From Cytophagaceae bacterium (GTDB lineage: Bacteria; Bacteroidota; Bacteroidia; Cytophagales; Flexibacteraceae): a DNA stretch of 41,321 bases. Both the position numbers and the translations under genes were made by a program. Under the pieces are notes generated by a model. That model ran no database searches, had not been told where the DNA came from, and was given only the letters and a program-made list of their open reading frames with translations. Location: positions 1 through 41,321 of the forward strand of contig CANETC010000005.1 in NCBI GenBank assembly GCA_947441055.1, read 5' to 3'. Below, in pieces: positions 32,981 through 41,321 of the stretch; position 1 is the first letter of the stretch; each line of letters opens with the position of its first letter.

Positions 32981-33661
32981 TTAATGATAAATATGTTTCA
33001 AGAACTCCTCCCGAGTTGCCTCATTGGCAAACTGGCCTAAATAAGTGCCCGTTACAGTAGAACTGGTTGTATCCTCAACCCCTCTCGAACTCACACAAAG
33101 GTGACGCGCATCGATCACCACTGCAACATCCTCTGTTTCTAGAACTTCCTTCAGGTAATTGGCAATCTGAACCGTAAGCCTTTCCTGCACCTGAGGGCGT
33201 TTGGAGAAAAATTCCACGATGCGGTTAATTTTACTTAAGCCAATTACCTTTCCGTTGCTGATATAGGCTACATGCGCCTTGCCAAAGATTGGAACAAAAT
33301 GGTGTTCGCAGTTGCTGTAAAGGGTAATATCCCTTTCTACCAGCATGTGGTTGTACTGGTATTTATTTTCAAACAGGGCAATCTTGGGTGCATTCGCAGG
33401 ATTCAGTCCTTTGAAGATTTCCTTCACATACATCTTGGCCACACGATACGGAGTGCCTTTCAGACTGTCATCTTCCAAATCTAGACCGAGAACATGCATA
33501 ATATCGGCAAAGCTCTTTTCAATTAGATTCACTTTGCTGTCATCATCCAGATCGAATGCTCCAGCCCGCATGGGTGTTTCAAAACTAGTGAACAAATGAT
33601 CGTCCCCAACTTCATCCATAGAAAATCCTTCTAGTGGGTTAATATTTTTAATTTCATCCAT
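32981..33661 (-). CDS. folE: GTP cyclohydrolase I
   Basis: It converts GTP to 7,8-dihydroneopterin triphosphate, the entry to folate and other pterins. Motifs: TPYRVAKMYVKEIFKGLN, LYSNCEHHFVPIFGKAHVAYI with zinc-binding Cys and His, GLSKINRIVEFFSKRPQVQERLT, and ARHLCVSSRGVEDTTSSTVTG with the second zinc Cys. About 226 residues from the chosen ATG at 33661, the normal length. This start overlaps the PTPS stop by 8 nt, and an ATG at 33697 would overlap more. A 20-residue charged N-terminal extension (GDDHLFTSFETPMRAGAF) precedes the core. It sits between PTPS (upstream) and the SDR (downstream), all on one strand. Confidence 0.97.
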   Translation of the reverse strand: MDEIKNINPLEGFSMDEVGDDHLFTSFETPMRAGAFDLDDDSKVNLIEKSFADIMHVLGLDLEDDSLKGTPYRVAKMYVKEIFKGLNPANAPKIALFENKYQYNHMLVERDITLYSNCEHHFVPIFGKAHVAYISNGKVIGLSKINRIVEFFSKRPQVQERLTVQIANYLKEVLETEDVAVVIDARHLCVSSRGVEDTTSSTVTGTYLGQFANEATREEFLKHIYH

Positions 33662-34067
33662 TTGCTGGGAATCTGACAAAGTTCCGTTCTGTTTCATAAA
33701 GTGTTACGCTCAGTTCAAGGTGTTTTTCAATTTCGGGTCTCAACCTTTCCCAAATTACAATGGCGATATTTTCGGCAGTAGGAATTCTGGATTTGAACTC
33801 CGCCACTTCCTCATTGAGGTTGCGATGGTCAAACTCATCCAGCACACAACGGTGAATAATTTTGCTAAGCAGACCCATGTCAATTACATAACCGGTTTCA
33901 GGATCTACTTCGCCTATGATTTCCACTACCAGATCGTAATTGTGACCATGGTATTTGGGATTGTTGCATTTACCGAAAACCTCCTGGTTTTTCTCTTCAG
34001 TCCATGATGGATTAAAAAGCCTGTGGGCTGCGTTGAAATGTTCCTTTCTAAAAACTGAGACTTTCAT
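33654..34067 (-). CDS. queD: 6-pyruvoyl-tetrahydropterin / 6-carboxy-tetrahydropterin synthase family protein
   Basis: A 137-residue T-fold enzyme that acts on dihydroneopterin triphosphate, the FolE product. Zinc-binding His residues lie in FNAAHRLFNP and YHGHNYDLVVEI. The catalytic Cys is in GKCNNPKYHGHNY, and VLDEFDHRNLN and TAENIAIVIWERL complete the family pattern. It could be QueD (queuosine route, 6-carboxy-tetrahydropterin) or PTPS (6-pyruvoyl-tetrahydropterin); the sequence does not decide. No queC, queE or queF is nearby, while an SDR follows folE, which favours a tetrahydrobiopterin-like product slightly. It is the first gene of the three-gene unit; a clean promoter was not seen. 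Confidence 0.92.
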   Translation of the reverse strand: MKVSVFRKEHFNAAHRLFNPSWTEEKNQEVFGKCNNPKYHGHNYDLVVEIIGEVDPETGYVIDMGLLSKIIHRCVLDEFDHRNLNEEVAEFKSRIPTAENIAIVIWERLRPEIEKHLELSVTLYETERNFVRFPANG

Positions 34068-34182
34068 TTGATTGTAATACCCAAAGGACGTTGATTTTGT
34101 TTAACCTTTTCCATTTTATTTTAAACAAACCAAATGCTATGCCAAGTAAATTTTAAGAAAAATGAAGCCAAAAGTATAAATG

Positions 34183-34211
34183 AAAAAGGCCCACTTAAAA
34201 AAGGCAGGCCC
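34183..34211 (-). terminator. Probable intrinsic terminator of the T9SS/adhesin operon
   Basis: On the minus strand GGCCTGC pairs with GTGGGCC (7 bp, two G-U) around a loop of about 9 nt, followed by TTTTTC. It is 23 nt beyond the stop at 34234. It is weaker than the other terminators in the window. Confidence 0.55.
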
Positions 34212-34233
34212 AAATTAGAATTAGCAAGAGCGC

Positions 34234-35757
34234 TTATTTTTTGCCTGGCTTGGGTGGCTTGGGTTTTACAACCGGCTTTTTAGTGCCATTGGTTTCATCC
34301 CCCATATTCTCCGGCTTAAACTCAAGCTTAAGTTTTGCACGATTGTCAGGTAAAATATTAATTTCACAACGACGGTTAAGTTGTCGACCTTCTTCCGTGA
34401 GGTTGGTGGTGGTTGGAAGCTGCTTTCCAAACCCGTGTGTTAGAATGCGACGCTTAGAAATCCCCTTGTTGATCAGGTACTGCTTACACTCTTCGCTTCG
34501 TTTTACCGAGAGAATAAGGTTGACAAGTTCGGTATCAATACTGTCAGCATGGCCAATAAGTTCAACACCAACCGTTGGATTTGTAACCATGTAATCATAC
34601 AATTTGTCCATTCTGTTTCTACCTTCCGGACGCAAATCAAACTTGGCAAAATCAAATAGAACATTGTCGAAATCCTTGATTACAATCCGCTCACGCTTAT
34701 TAAGTTCTTCTTCAGCTTTGCGTTGTTCTTCCGCCTCTTTGGCAGCTTTCCCGGCAGGTGAATTCGGATTGATTCCCTTCTCACCCGCAAGAATATTATC
34801 ACCTGATTTTTTACTTTCTGCCAATCTTTTCAGAGCCTCTTTCAGATTGGAGAGGTGTGTATAATATAAATCGGTATAACTGTTATCTGGATTTTCTTTC
34901 GCCAGATAAATCATTGAATCAGCTTTGCTGATGTAGAAATAGGCGTCAAAACCTTCCCCATTAAAAAATGGACCAAGGTTTTCCGGCTTGCTCCACTTTG
35001 TCCAGGTTTCATCCTGCCTTTTCGAACGATAAATATCTGCATCGCCTATGCCATCTCTGCCATTGCTGGCGAAATAAAGGATAGAGTCTTCCTCAGAATA
35101 GAATGGTGAAATTTCGAATCCAGGCGTATTAACTGAATTGCCAAGGTGCAAAGGCTTTGACCAGGTTCCATCGGCATCCCGGAAGGTAACATACAGATCT
35201 TCCCGACCTACAGATCCAGTAGACTTCATTGTCAAAATCAAAGTCTTCTCATCTTTAAGCCAATAGCCGCCAAGAAATCCCTTTTGAATGGTAAAGTCCT
35301 TAATAATTTGGGTAACGGGTGGGCCCCATTTTCCATCATCACCGAGGGTAGTCATGGAAACACCTGGATCCATTTTCTTCTTGAGGTACACATTGGAAAT
35401 AAGCATGGTCTTACCATCATTGCTGATGCCAAGGATTCCGTTGTTTTCCCTGTTATTCACTGGCATACCCATGTTTTCAGGTGCAGACCAGGTAGTGTCA
35501 CCCGTTTTTTTGGCAATCCAGATGTCCTGTCCGGAATCTTTTCCTCCCTGATTTTTAGGGTTAAGTGATCGAACAAAATAAAGTGATTGTCCATCTCTGG
35601 ATGTAATCGGCTGAATTTCTTCAAATTCATTGTTTACCGACGTATCCATTTTATAGAGTGCAAATTTCTTAGGGGCCTGACCATATGAGCTCATTACTGC
35701 AGTCATAATGGTAAGCCCTGAAAGAAGCAGGTTCCTTACTTCAGTTAATTTCTTCAT
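34234..35757 (-). CDS. OmpA-family protein with PD40 beta-propeller repeats
   Basis: About 507 residues from the ATG at 35757, with a signal peptide (LLLSGLTIMTAVMSSYGQ). An N-terminal propeller carries PD40 phrases (EEIQPITSRDGQSLYFVRS, ISPFYSEEDSILYFASNGRDGIGDADIYRSKR). A helical, charged linker follows (AAKEAEEQRKAEEELNKRERI). The C-terminal OmpA domain binds peptidoglycan: LFDFAKFDLRPEGRNRMDKLY, GVELIGHADSIDTELVNLILS and NRRCEINIL. A Pro/Lys-rich tail ends it. It is the third gene after a giant adhesin and PorP/SprF on the same strand, with a 20-bp gap before it. This combination, with PorE-like make-up, points to a periplasmic scaffold for T9SS-linked surface display. Confidence 0.9.
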   Translation of the reverse strand: MKKLTEVRNLLLSGLTIMTAVMSSYGQAPKKFALYKMDTSVNNEFEEIQPITSRDGQSLYFVRSLNPKNQGGKDSGQDIWIAKKTGDTTWSAPENMGMPVNNRENNGILGISNDGKTMLISNVYLKKKMDPGVSMTTLGDDGKWGPPVTQIIKDFTIQKGFLGGYWLKDEKTLILTMKSTGSVGREDLYVTFRDADGTWSKPLHLGNSVNTPGFEISPFYSEEDSILYFASNGRDGIGDADIYRSKRQDETWTKWSKPENLGPFFNGEGFDAYFYISKADSMIYLAKENPDNSYTDLYYTHLSNLKEALKRLAESKKSGDNILAGEKGINPNSPAGKAAKEAEEQRKAEEELNKRERIVIKDFDNVLFDFAKFDLRPEGRNRMDKLYDYMVTNPTVGVELIGHADSIDTELVNLILSVKRSEECKQYLINKGISKRRILTHGFGKQLPTTTNLTEEGRQLNRRCEINILPDNRAKLKLEFKPENMGDETNGTKKPVVKPKPPKPGKK

Positions 35758-35777
35758 CGTCAATTGAAAGGGGATGC

Positions 35778-36779
35778 TTACCATACCTTTAAAGAGGAGT
35801 TCGGTTTCTTGTTTTTGAATCGCAGACCCAAAACTATTTCATGGGTTCCAGAACTGTTGCCCTGTAATTTGCTTGTGGTAAAGTCAAACGCATAACAAAG
35901 GTCCATCATCTTGTAGAGTGAAAGGCCAACCATTCCGGAAGCTGCATCGCCATAACGGTAGGTTCCACCTGCCCAGAATGTATTCTTGTAACGGATCTTG
36001 GCGCCTCCTTCCAAAGAAAATGGGGTATTGGGGGTGTATCGCACAATCCCAACAGGCAAAAGGTCGAAATCAGCATCAATGCCAATTCTGTATGAGGCAG
36101 TGCCGTAGAAATGTCGGGTAAGAGTATTGAAAGAAACGCCTTTGTTATTCTCAGCAAAACTCACCTTGTTGGCAGCAAGTTGGGTTCCGCTAAGACCAAT
36201 TTGCAGGCGATCTGAATACAAATACATGCCAAACTGCGCATCCGGCATTGTGCCAAAATTAAGATTTCCAGCAAATGCATCATCTCCCTGATCCCTCAAC
36301 ACCGGATTTTCAAGGTTGAAAGTATGTGCAGTTGCGGCTGCCCCAATAGCCAGATAATATTTCTGACCAATTGGAAGGTGAATTGAATAACCTAAACTTA
36401 AGGTGTTGTGATTAATAAGGCCGGCTTTATCGTTCCTAACAAATCCCCCAACTCCGTGACGGATTTTGCGGGGAGGCTCATACTTAAATTTGATGCTCGA
36501 TGAACCCCGCATAGGCAATGAACCAAGTTCTTCCTTATTAAGATCGCTTTGGTTTACTGCTCCGTGTAAAGAGGCATAAGTTGTAATTGGAGAGCCCGGT
36601 ACGCTCATCCATTGTCGCCTGAAACTGGTCTTCAGATCTAGGTGATCTTCTACACCCGCAAGTGCCGGATTATATACAAACCCATTAAGCAAAAAACTGC
36701 TATAAAGACTTTGCTGCTGTGCCATTCCTTTTCCGGTTGTGGCAAGAACCGCAGCTATCGCAATGATGATTCTTTTCAT
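35778..36779 (-). CDS. PorP/SprF-family T9SS outer-membrane protein
   Basis: A 333-residue protein of the PorP/SprF family. It has a signal peptide (IIIAIAAVLATTGKGMAQ), then QQSLYSSFLLNGFVYNPALAGVE, the near-universal N-terminus of the family, and FRRQWMSVPGSPITTY. A beta-barrel follows. SprF-like members partner with a large surface protein such as SprB and are needed for its secretion or attachment. Here the giant adhesin gene ends 18 bp upstream and the OmpA/PD40 gene begins 20 bp downstream, the classic three-gene set. It probably helps secrete the giant protein through T9SS. Confidence 0.95.
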   Translation of the reverse strand: MKRIIIAIAAVLATTGKGMAQQQSLYSSFLLNGFVYNPALAGVEDHLDLKTSFRRQWMSVPGSPITTYASLHGAVNQSDLNKEELGSLPMRGSSSIKFKYEPPRKIRHGVGGFVRNDKAGLINHNTLSLGYSIHLPIGQKYYLAIGAAATAHTFNLENPVLRDQGDDAFAGNLNFGTMPDAQFGMYLYSDRLQIGLSGTQLAANKVSFAENNKGVSFNTLTRHFYGTASYRIGIDADFDLLPVGIVRYTPNTPFSLEGGAKIRYKNTFWAGGTYRYGDAASGMVGLSLYKMMDLCYAFDFTTSKLQGNSSGTHEIVLGLRFKNKKPNSSLKVW

Positions 36780-36797
36780 GGTTTCTATTATTCCGGA

Positions 36798-39700
36798 TTA
36801 ACGAATTACAGTGATAGAACCGGATTTAGGAGTGAGACCCTGACCCAAGTCAATTGTATAAAAATATGATCCTGGAGGCACTGGATCATCCTTGAAAGTT
36901 CCATTCCAAGGTTTTGGATAGCCGGGTTCGGATTCGAACACCTGATTTCCCCAACGGTTGAAGATGTACACTTTCGCAGAAGGGTAGCGCAGAATATTTT
37001 TGATGTACCAGACATCATTTTTAAAGTCCCCGTTTGGAGAAAAGGCATCATAAATTTTGAATTCCTGATCCACAATTATTTCAATTGACTTCTCAGCAAC
37101 ACAACCCTTATCGGAAGTAACCTTCACCTTGTAAATACGCGTCTCCGGTAATTTTGCAATTACAGATGGGCCATTGGTGATGTTCAATCCTGAGGAAGGA
37201 GACCACTCAAATGCAACTCCACCACTTGCAGAAATTGTTACCGGGGCATTTACTTCTACAGTATCCAAACTGCTGCTTACCTGAACATCTGGCAAAGCCC
37301 CAACTTCAATCTTGAAGGATTTGCTGGTAATACAGCCAAACTCAGATTTTAAGGCATAAGTGATGTCAATTAAACCGGCCTCAACTAAACCAGGATTCCA
37401 GGTTCCACTTTCTGTAATTCCCGGGCCTGTCCAAACACCAGTTCCGGCTGTTGGATTGCTTGGGAAAAACTGCAAGGTCTGGGTGTTTTTACAAACCGAG
37501 GTATCGCCGCGGAGTCCAAATTCCGGCTTAGGCTGTACCGCAAAATTGGTTGAGCTTTCAGCAGAACAAATATCATTTTCAACCCTGAGCTTATAAATTC
37601 CAGCAGTTTTAATTGTAAGCGAATCTACATTCACCGCAATCAGGGAGTTGTCCTTCGACCAAGTTGTATTGTAGTTGTTGGGATTGTTGTAGGTTAATAG
37701 GATTTGCTCTCCTTGGCAAATCGCAAGCGCTGATGAATTGAAACTTGCATCAGGCGTACGGAATGCGGATAGTTTTATTGTATCGCTGGCAGAGCAATTT
37801 CCGATGGTCTTGGTCAGAATCAAATCATAATCACCATCTGCGGTTAAACTCGATGGGCTAACCAAGCCATTGCCTGAAATTAATCCAGCAACAGAAGAAG
37901 TCCAGATTGCATCTGCAGGTGAATACGGACTTGCCGTGGCCACATTGTATGGGGCAGACGGGTAGCAAATTTTCGGATTCTGAACGCCACTTATGGAAAC
38001 CGTTGGAGAAGGTTTCACAAGAACAATTACAAAATCAGATGAAATAGCCGAGCAAACCCCGCTTCCATTGATCAAAATTTTAACCCTGTATTCCCCAGAA
38101 GAAGTTATAGAAAGGCTATCGTTATTGGAATTTGGAATGGCGATTCCATCCTTAAACCACAAATATCCGATTCCTGGCCCACTTGAATCCGCAACCAAGG
38201 CGGTAAATTGACCTTCACAAGCCTCGATTGAAGTAGGACCTGAAATGGTGGTGGTCTTATTTGGTAATACTGTAATGGTTCGGAAAGCTGTATCGATGCA
38301 AGGTCCTTGACCAGCCACATAACGCACAACATAAGAACCGGCGTCTACCAAACCAGGATTAACAGTTCCAAAACTGGTAATAAACCCAGCTGGCACAGGA
38401 GTTACCGCCTGCCATTGGGCGAAATTGGTTGTTCCAATAACATTCGGACTTGGAAGATTTACGATTCCACCGGCCTTACAAATGATGGTATCCGCTCCAA
38501 TGCTGGCAATGACTGGCGATGGAGTAACTTGTACCTGGATGGAACTAAAGTTCTGAGAAAGGCATCCATTGTTGTTCACTTTTAAAGAATAAAGTCCGGT
38601 AAGAGATGCACTGTACTGCGACTGGAAGCCTATTGGAAGTGGATTTGTGGTGCCAAACAACCAAGTATACGTGTATCCAGGAGTAACAGGATCGGCACTC
38701 AATACAGCCTGGGTACCTGTACAAATTGTTATTGGACCGGTTGAAGGCGTAATGGCTGCACTTGGTATTTTATACACATTAAACAATTTCGTCTTGCTTT
38801 CAGAGCATCCATTTACTCCTCCTGTTTTCGAGGTATAGGTCAAAATAAACTGAGCATCACCTGAGACCAAACTTGGATTTATTATGCCCGATTTAGAAAT
38901 AAACCCTGCAGGAGCACCAGCGGCTGTCCAGCCATTTTCGGGAACAGAAGGATCATATGGTGGGAAGAAACCCGAAAGCTGAAGGCTGGTTTGATTGGTA
39001 CAGGCAAACACCGGGCCTACTCCGGCCACATTTACAATTGGAACCTGACGAATCGGAACAAACTTTTGTTCAACACCGGTGCAACCTGCACTATCTGTTA
39101 AGGAAAGAAGGATCGTGGCATTGCCCGGTAGCAAAACAGCTGGATCAATAATATTGGTCTGAATCCCTGAAACAAAGATTTTCGCATCGGGATTACATTT
39201 TCCAAGGGTTACAGGGGCCTCATTCTGGCAAAGGCCATCTGGTACATTTTGCAAACATTCAAACGGCACGATATTGGTTGGGCCGGAGATTCCAAAAGTT
39301 TCGATTTTGCGGCATCCGCTTGTATTCCGAATTACTTCAACAGAATACAAACCAACGCATCGATTCGTTACCACTCCGCCAGTTCCGATAATAGAACCAC
39401 TAAGTAAATCTCTCCAGATTGTTTGGAATTGACTGGTATTTCCCATTTCCCTGACGGCGCTTCCGTCACATGAACCACATGAGGAAACATCTGTTGGTAC
39501 CACATTAAACTGAGGCAGGGTGTCAATGAATACCAAACGGGAATCACTGTTTGAACAGCCATTCTTGGTATAATTTATTGTAACTAGAACACTGGCAACA
39601 TTGCTGTTGTTTGCAACAAACAAGCTGTCGTTGTTTACCTGCGAACCAATCCAAACAAGTGGAACACCTGTCGGCTGAACCGCCTTTAGAATGAGTGTAT

Positions 39701-41321
39701 CTCCGAAACAAACCCTTGAATCTGAACCGGCATCCACAACTGGAAGCGGGTTTAATTTTATGGTTTTCCTTGAGGTTCCAACACAACCATTTAGACTTAC
39801 AGTGTAATAAACGGTATCAACCATTGGTCCCGGGATGCTTGGGTCGAATACAGTGCCATCCACAATACGATTTCCAAATGAAGTGAATTGTCCAGAATCA
39901 GCAGGTGTTCCAGACAATTGAATCGGCTCAGAGCCAAAACACACCGAATCAGGTAAACCGCCAATAAAAACACTTAGGTTATTGGGGCTGTTGATAATGG
40001 CTGTTCTGTCGATAAAACACGAGTTAGAATCGGTGGTGATTCGAACTGTATAAACACCTGGAAGAACGCCCAGAATGCTATCGCTTGTAGAAATCACATT
40101 GGCAGAACCAGTTTTTGTCCAGCTAAATGTTGTGCCTAAAGAAGGATTTTCAACCCAGGCCTTACCATCAGAAACAGCGCAATTGCTTGCATCCAAAGAA
40201 TTGGTCTGAAAATCAGGTTGAGGCTTAATGCAAACTTCTATGGTATCAGTTGCAGAGCAGCCGTTGGCTGAGTCCACCGTGAGTATAAGGGTTTCACAAC
40301 CGACAAATCCACTGGAGTTATACTCACCTGAAGTAGTTATCCTTTCTGAGCCTGACCAAGAGCCAGCTGTAATTCCAGCCTGGTTATTAAAATTAGAAAT
40401 TAAGTTTCCGCAAACCGAAAGGTCATTGCCGGCACGGGCCAAAGGAACTTTCCTGAAATTGATGGATAGTGTATTTGAAAATACATTGCATCTGTTGAAT
40501 TTAACTTCTACCTGATAATTACCGGTTTGATTTACCCAAATGTTGGGCTGAAGGAAAGGAAGTCCGAAAGGCTGTCCATTCCGGTAAAGTGTATAACTAA
40601 ATCCTGTTTCGTTTCCGTTGTTGATTTGAAGCAGCACCGAATCACCTTGACACACATTTGTAGCTCCAAGAACTACAAGGTTCGCAGCAGGATTTGGACT
40701 TACCCGAATTGTGATATTCTTTCTAGAAACACAACCATTTGAGTTTGTACACTCATAAGTCAGGACAAAATCACCTTCCGCATTGGGATCCCAGAGATTG
40801 TTGTTCAGCACTTGGCCATTGTAAAGAAGCGGACAACCGCCTGGGCTAAATCCTGTAACCTGAAACGGTTCTTCACCCAAGCACCTAAAGATTACCGTGT
40901 CCTGCACACTGATGGAAATTGTCTGCGCAATGTTGATGGTGTCAGAGTTTGTGACACAACCATTGGAAGAACTTACTACTGCAAAATATTTTCCCGATTG
41001 AATGATATTATCGAGACTAGATTCAGTTTTTCCGGCAAGAAGGATATTCGGCGTTCCTTGCTTGAACCACTGATAAGAAAGACCAGTTCCAGTTGCACCA
41101 AGAATAATGGTAATTGGCTGACCTGCTTGAAGACAAGTATCTGCGGCCGGAGCAATTGCGGGTGCCAGAGGCGCTTGCTTGATGTCCATATTGACGAAAT
41201 CAGAAACAGATTTACATCCATTTCCATTCGTCACTTTTACACTATACTGTCCGCTTTCAGACGGAACAAAAGTGGAAGAATTTGCACCTGAAATCGAATC
41301 TGCGCCTAAAAACCACTGGTA
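36798..41321 (-). CDS. Giant Ig-like-repeat surface protein with T9SS type B sorting domain; N-terminus lies outside the window
   Basis: The minus-strand frame is open from base 41321 to the stop at 36798, giving at least 1,507 residues; an apparent start at 41234 (GTG) is only internal, since the preceding codons are open and read as an ordinary repeat (YQWFLGADSISG, then SGQYSVKVTNGNGC). It is made of many degenerate Ig/PKD-like repeats with recurring C.G....L, Y.W and Y.V.V...GC patterns. The last ~85 residues (FKIYDAFSPNGDFKNDVW, VYIFNRWGNQVFES, PPGSYFYTIDLG, SGSITVIR) are the gliding-motility-associated (type B) sorting domain. It should be exported by T9SS and act as an adhesin or motility-type filament with PorP/SprF encoded next. 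Confidence 0.93.
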   Translation of the reverse strand, partial: YQWFLGADSISGANSSTFVPSESGQYSVKVTNGNGCKSVSDFVNMDIKQAPLAPAIAPAADTCLQAGQPITIILGATGTGLSYQWFKQGTPNILLAGKTESSLDNIIQSGKYFAVVSSSNGCVTNSDTINIAQTISISVQDTVIFRCLGEEPFQVTGFSPGGCPLLYNGQVLNNNLWDPNAEGDFVLTYECTNSNGCVSRKNITIRVSPNPAANLVVLGATNVCQGDSVLLQINNGNETGFSYTLYRNGQPFGLPFLQPNIWVNQTGNYQVEVKFNRCNVFSNTLSINFRKVPLARAGNDLSVCGNLISNFNNQAGITAGSWSGSERITTSGEYNSSGFVGCETLILTVDSANGCSATDTIEVCIKPQPDFQTNSLDASNCAVSDGKAWVENPSLGTTFSWTKTGSANVISTSDSILGVLPGVYTVRITTDSNSCFIDRTAIINSPNNLSVFIGGLPDSVCFGSEPIQLSGTPADSGQFTSFGNRIVDGTVFDPSIPGPMVDTVYYTVSLNGCVGTSRKTIKLNPLPVVDAGSDSRVCFGDTLILKAVQPTGVPLVWIGSQVNNDSLFVANNSNVASVLVTINYTKNGCSNSDSRLVFIDTLPQFNVVPTDVSSCGSCDGSAVREMGNTSQFQTIWRDLLSGSIIGTGGVVTNRCVGLYSVEVIRNTSGCRKIETFGISGPTNIVPFECLQNVPDGLCQNEAPVTLGKCNPDAKIFVSGIQTNIIDPAVLLPGNATILLSLTDSAGCTGVEQKFVPIRQVPIVNVAGVGPVFACTNQTSLQLSGFFPPYDPSVPENGWTAAGAPAGFISKSGIINPSLVSGDAQFILTYTSKTGGVNGCSESKTKLFNVYKIPSAAITPSTGPITICTGTQAVLSADPVTPGYTYTWLFGTTNPLPIGFQSQYSASLTGLYSLKVNNNGCLSQNFSSIQVQVTPSPVIASIGADTIICKAGGIVNLPSPNVIGTTNFAQWQAVTPVPAGFITSFGTVNPGLVDAGSYVVRYVAGQGPCIDTAFRTITVLPNKTTTISGPTSIEACEGQFTALVADSSGPGIGYLWFKDGIAIPNSNNDSLSITSSGEYRVKILINGSGVCSAISSDFVIVLVKPSPTVSISGVQNPKICYPSAPYNVATASPYSPADAIWTSSVAGLISGNGLVSPSSLTADGDYDLILTKTIGNCSASDTIKLSAFRTPDASFNSSALAICQGEQILLTYNNPNNYNTTWSKDNSLIAVNVDSLTIKTAGIYKLRVENDICSAESSTNFAVQPKPEFGLRGDTSVCKNTQTLQFFPSNPTAGTGVWTGPGITESGTWNPGLVEAGLIDITYALKSEFGCITSKSFKIEVGALPDVQVSSSLDTVEVNAPVTISASGGVAFEWSPSSGLNITNGPSVIAKLPETRIYKVKVTSDKGCVAEKSIEIIVDQEFKIYDAFSPNGDFKNDVWYIKNILRYPSAKVYIFNRWGNQVFESEPGYPKPWNGTFKDDPVPPGSYFYTIDLGQGLTPKSGSITVIR

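Noticed and set aside
41232-41234. GTG start of the giant protein at 41234
   Set aside because: The codons before it are open to the window edge and read as another Ig-like repeat, so it is internal.

Overview
This window looks like chromosomal DNA of a Bacteroidota (Bacteroidetes) bacterium. It encodes type IX secretion (T9SS) hallmarks: a PorP/SprF protein, a giant exported protein with a type B (gliding-associated) sorting domain, and a peptidase with a type A sorting tail. It also carries menaquinone (MenA) and bacillithiol (BshA) genes, a methylmalonyl-CoA mutase small subunit without a B12 domain, start sites lacking clear Shine-Dalgarno sequences, and two textbook Bacteroidota promoters (TTG, 19-20 nt, TAnnTTTG). 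I cannot name a genus. I see no phage, insertion sequence or CRISPR array.

Layout. 1-1929 (minus): a secreted collagen-like/FISUMP surface protein gene broken by one in-frame amber codon. 1930-2375: intergenic DNA with a perfect 24-bp palindrome, a terminator and a 165-bp near-palindrome. 2376-6614 (minus): an AIM24-family protein, phosphoglycerate kinase, and a secreted beta-propeller related to the non-catalytic part of caspase-like proteins. 6767-10416 (plus): a tandem ArsA ATPase, a Nudix hydrolase and two unknown proteins. 10448-11792: tRNA-Glu and gapA, divergently transcribed from near-identical promoters. 11816-12498 (minus): a HEPN/MNT toxin-antitoxin-like pair. 12631-16879 (plus): a DUF2721 protein, bshA, the mutase small subunit, folP and ribE, the last three overlapping. 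16890-21068 (minus): a TPR/PD40 protein and an M14 carboxypeptidase. 21180-23477: an amino-acid permease convergent with menA. 23708-26759 (plus): a small membrane ORF, obgE and two glycosyltransferases, convergent with a third (26761-27729). 27791-32172: a small membrane protein, a predicted outer-membrane barrel, a NIF3 protein and a coiled-coil/zinc-ribbon protein. 32281-34067 (minus): a pterin operon (PTPS/QueD-like, FolE, SDR). 34234-41321 (minus): a T9SS/adhesion operon whose giant first gene runs off the right edge.

How genes fit together. The right-hand cluster (giant adhesin, PorP/SprF, PD40-OmpA) has the SprB-SprF-like arrangement of a T9SS substrate with its outer-membrane partner and a periplasmic/peptidoglycan-linked component. 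The pterin operon could turn GTP into a reduced pterin, but its SDR lacks the usual catalytic tyrosine. The points most worth a second look are the amber-interrupted surface protein, the 165-bp hairpin in a 3' UTR, the Tyr-less SDR in the pterin operon, the caspase-less propeller protein, the ArsA with all three metalloid cysteines but no ars neighbours, and the HEPN/MNT pair. I did not find a clearly undescribed multi-gene system; the pterin operon is the nearest candidate.
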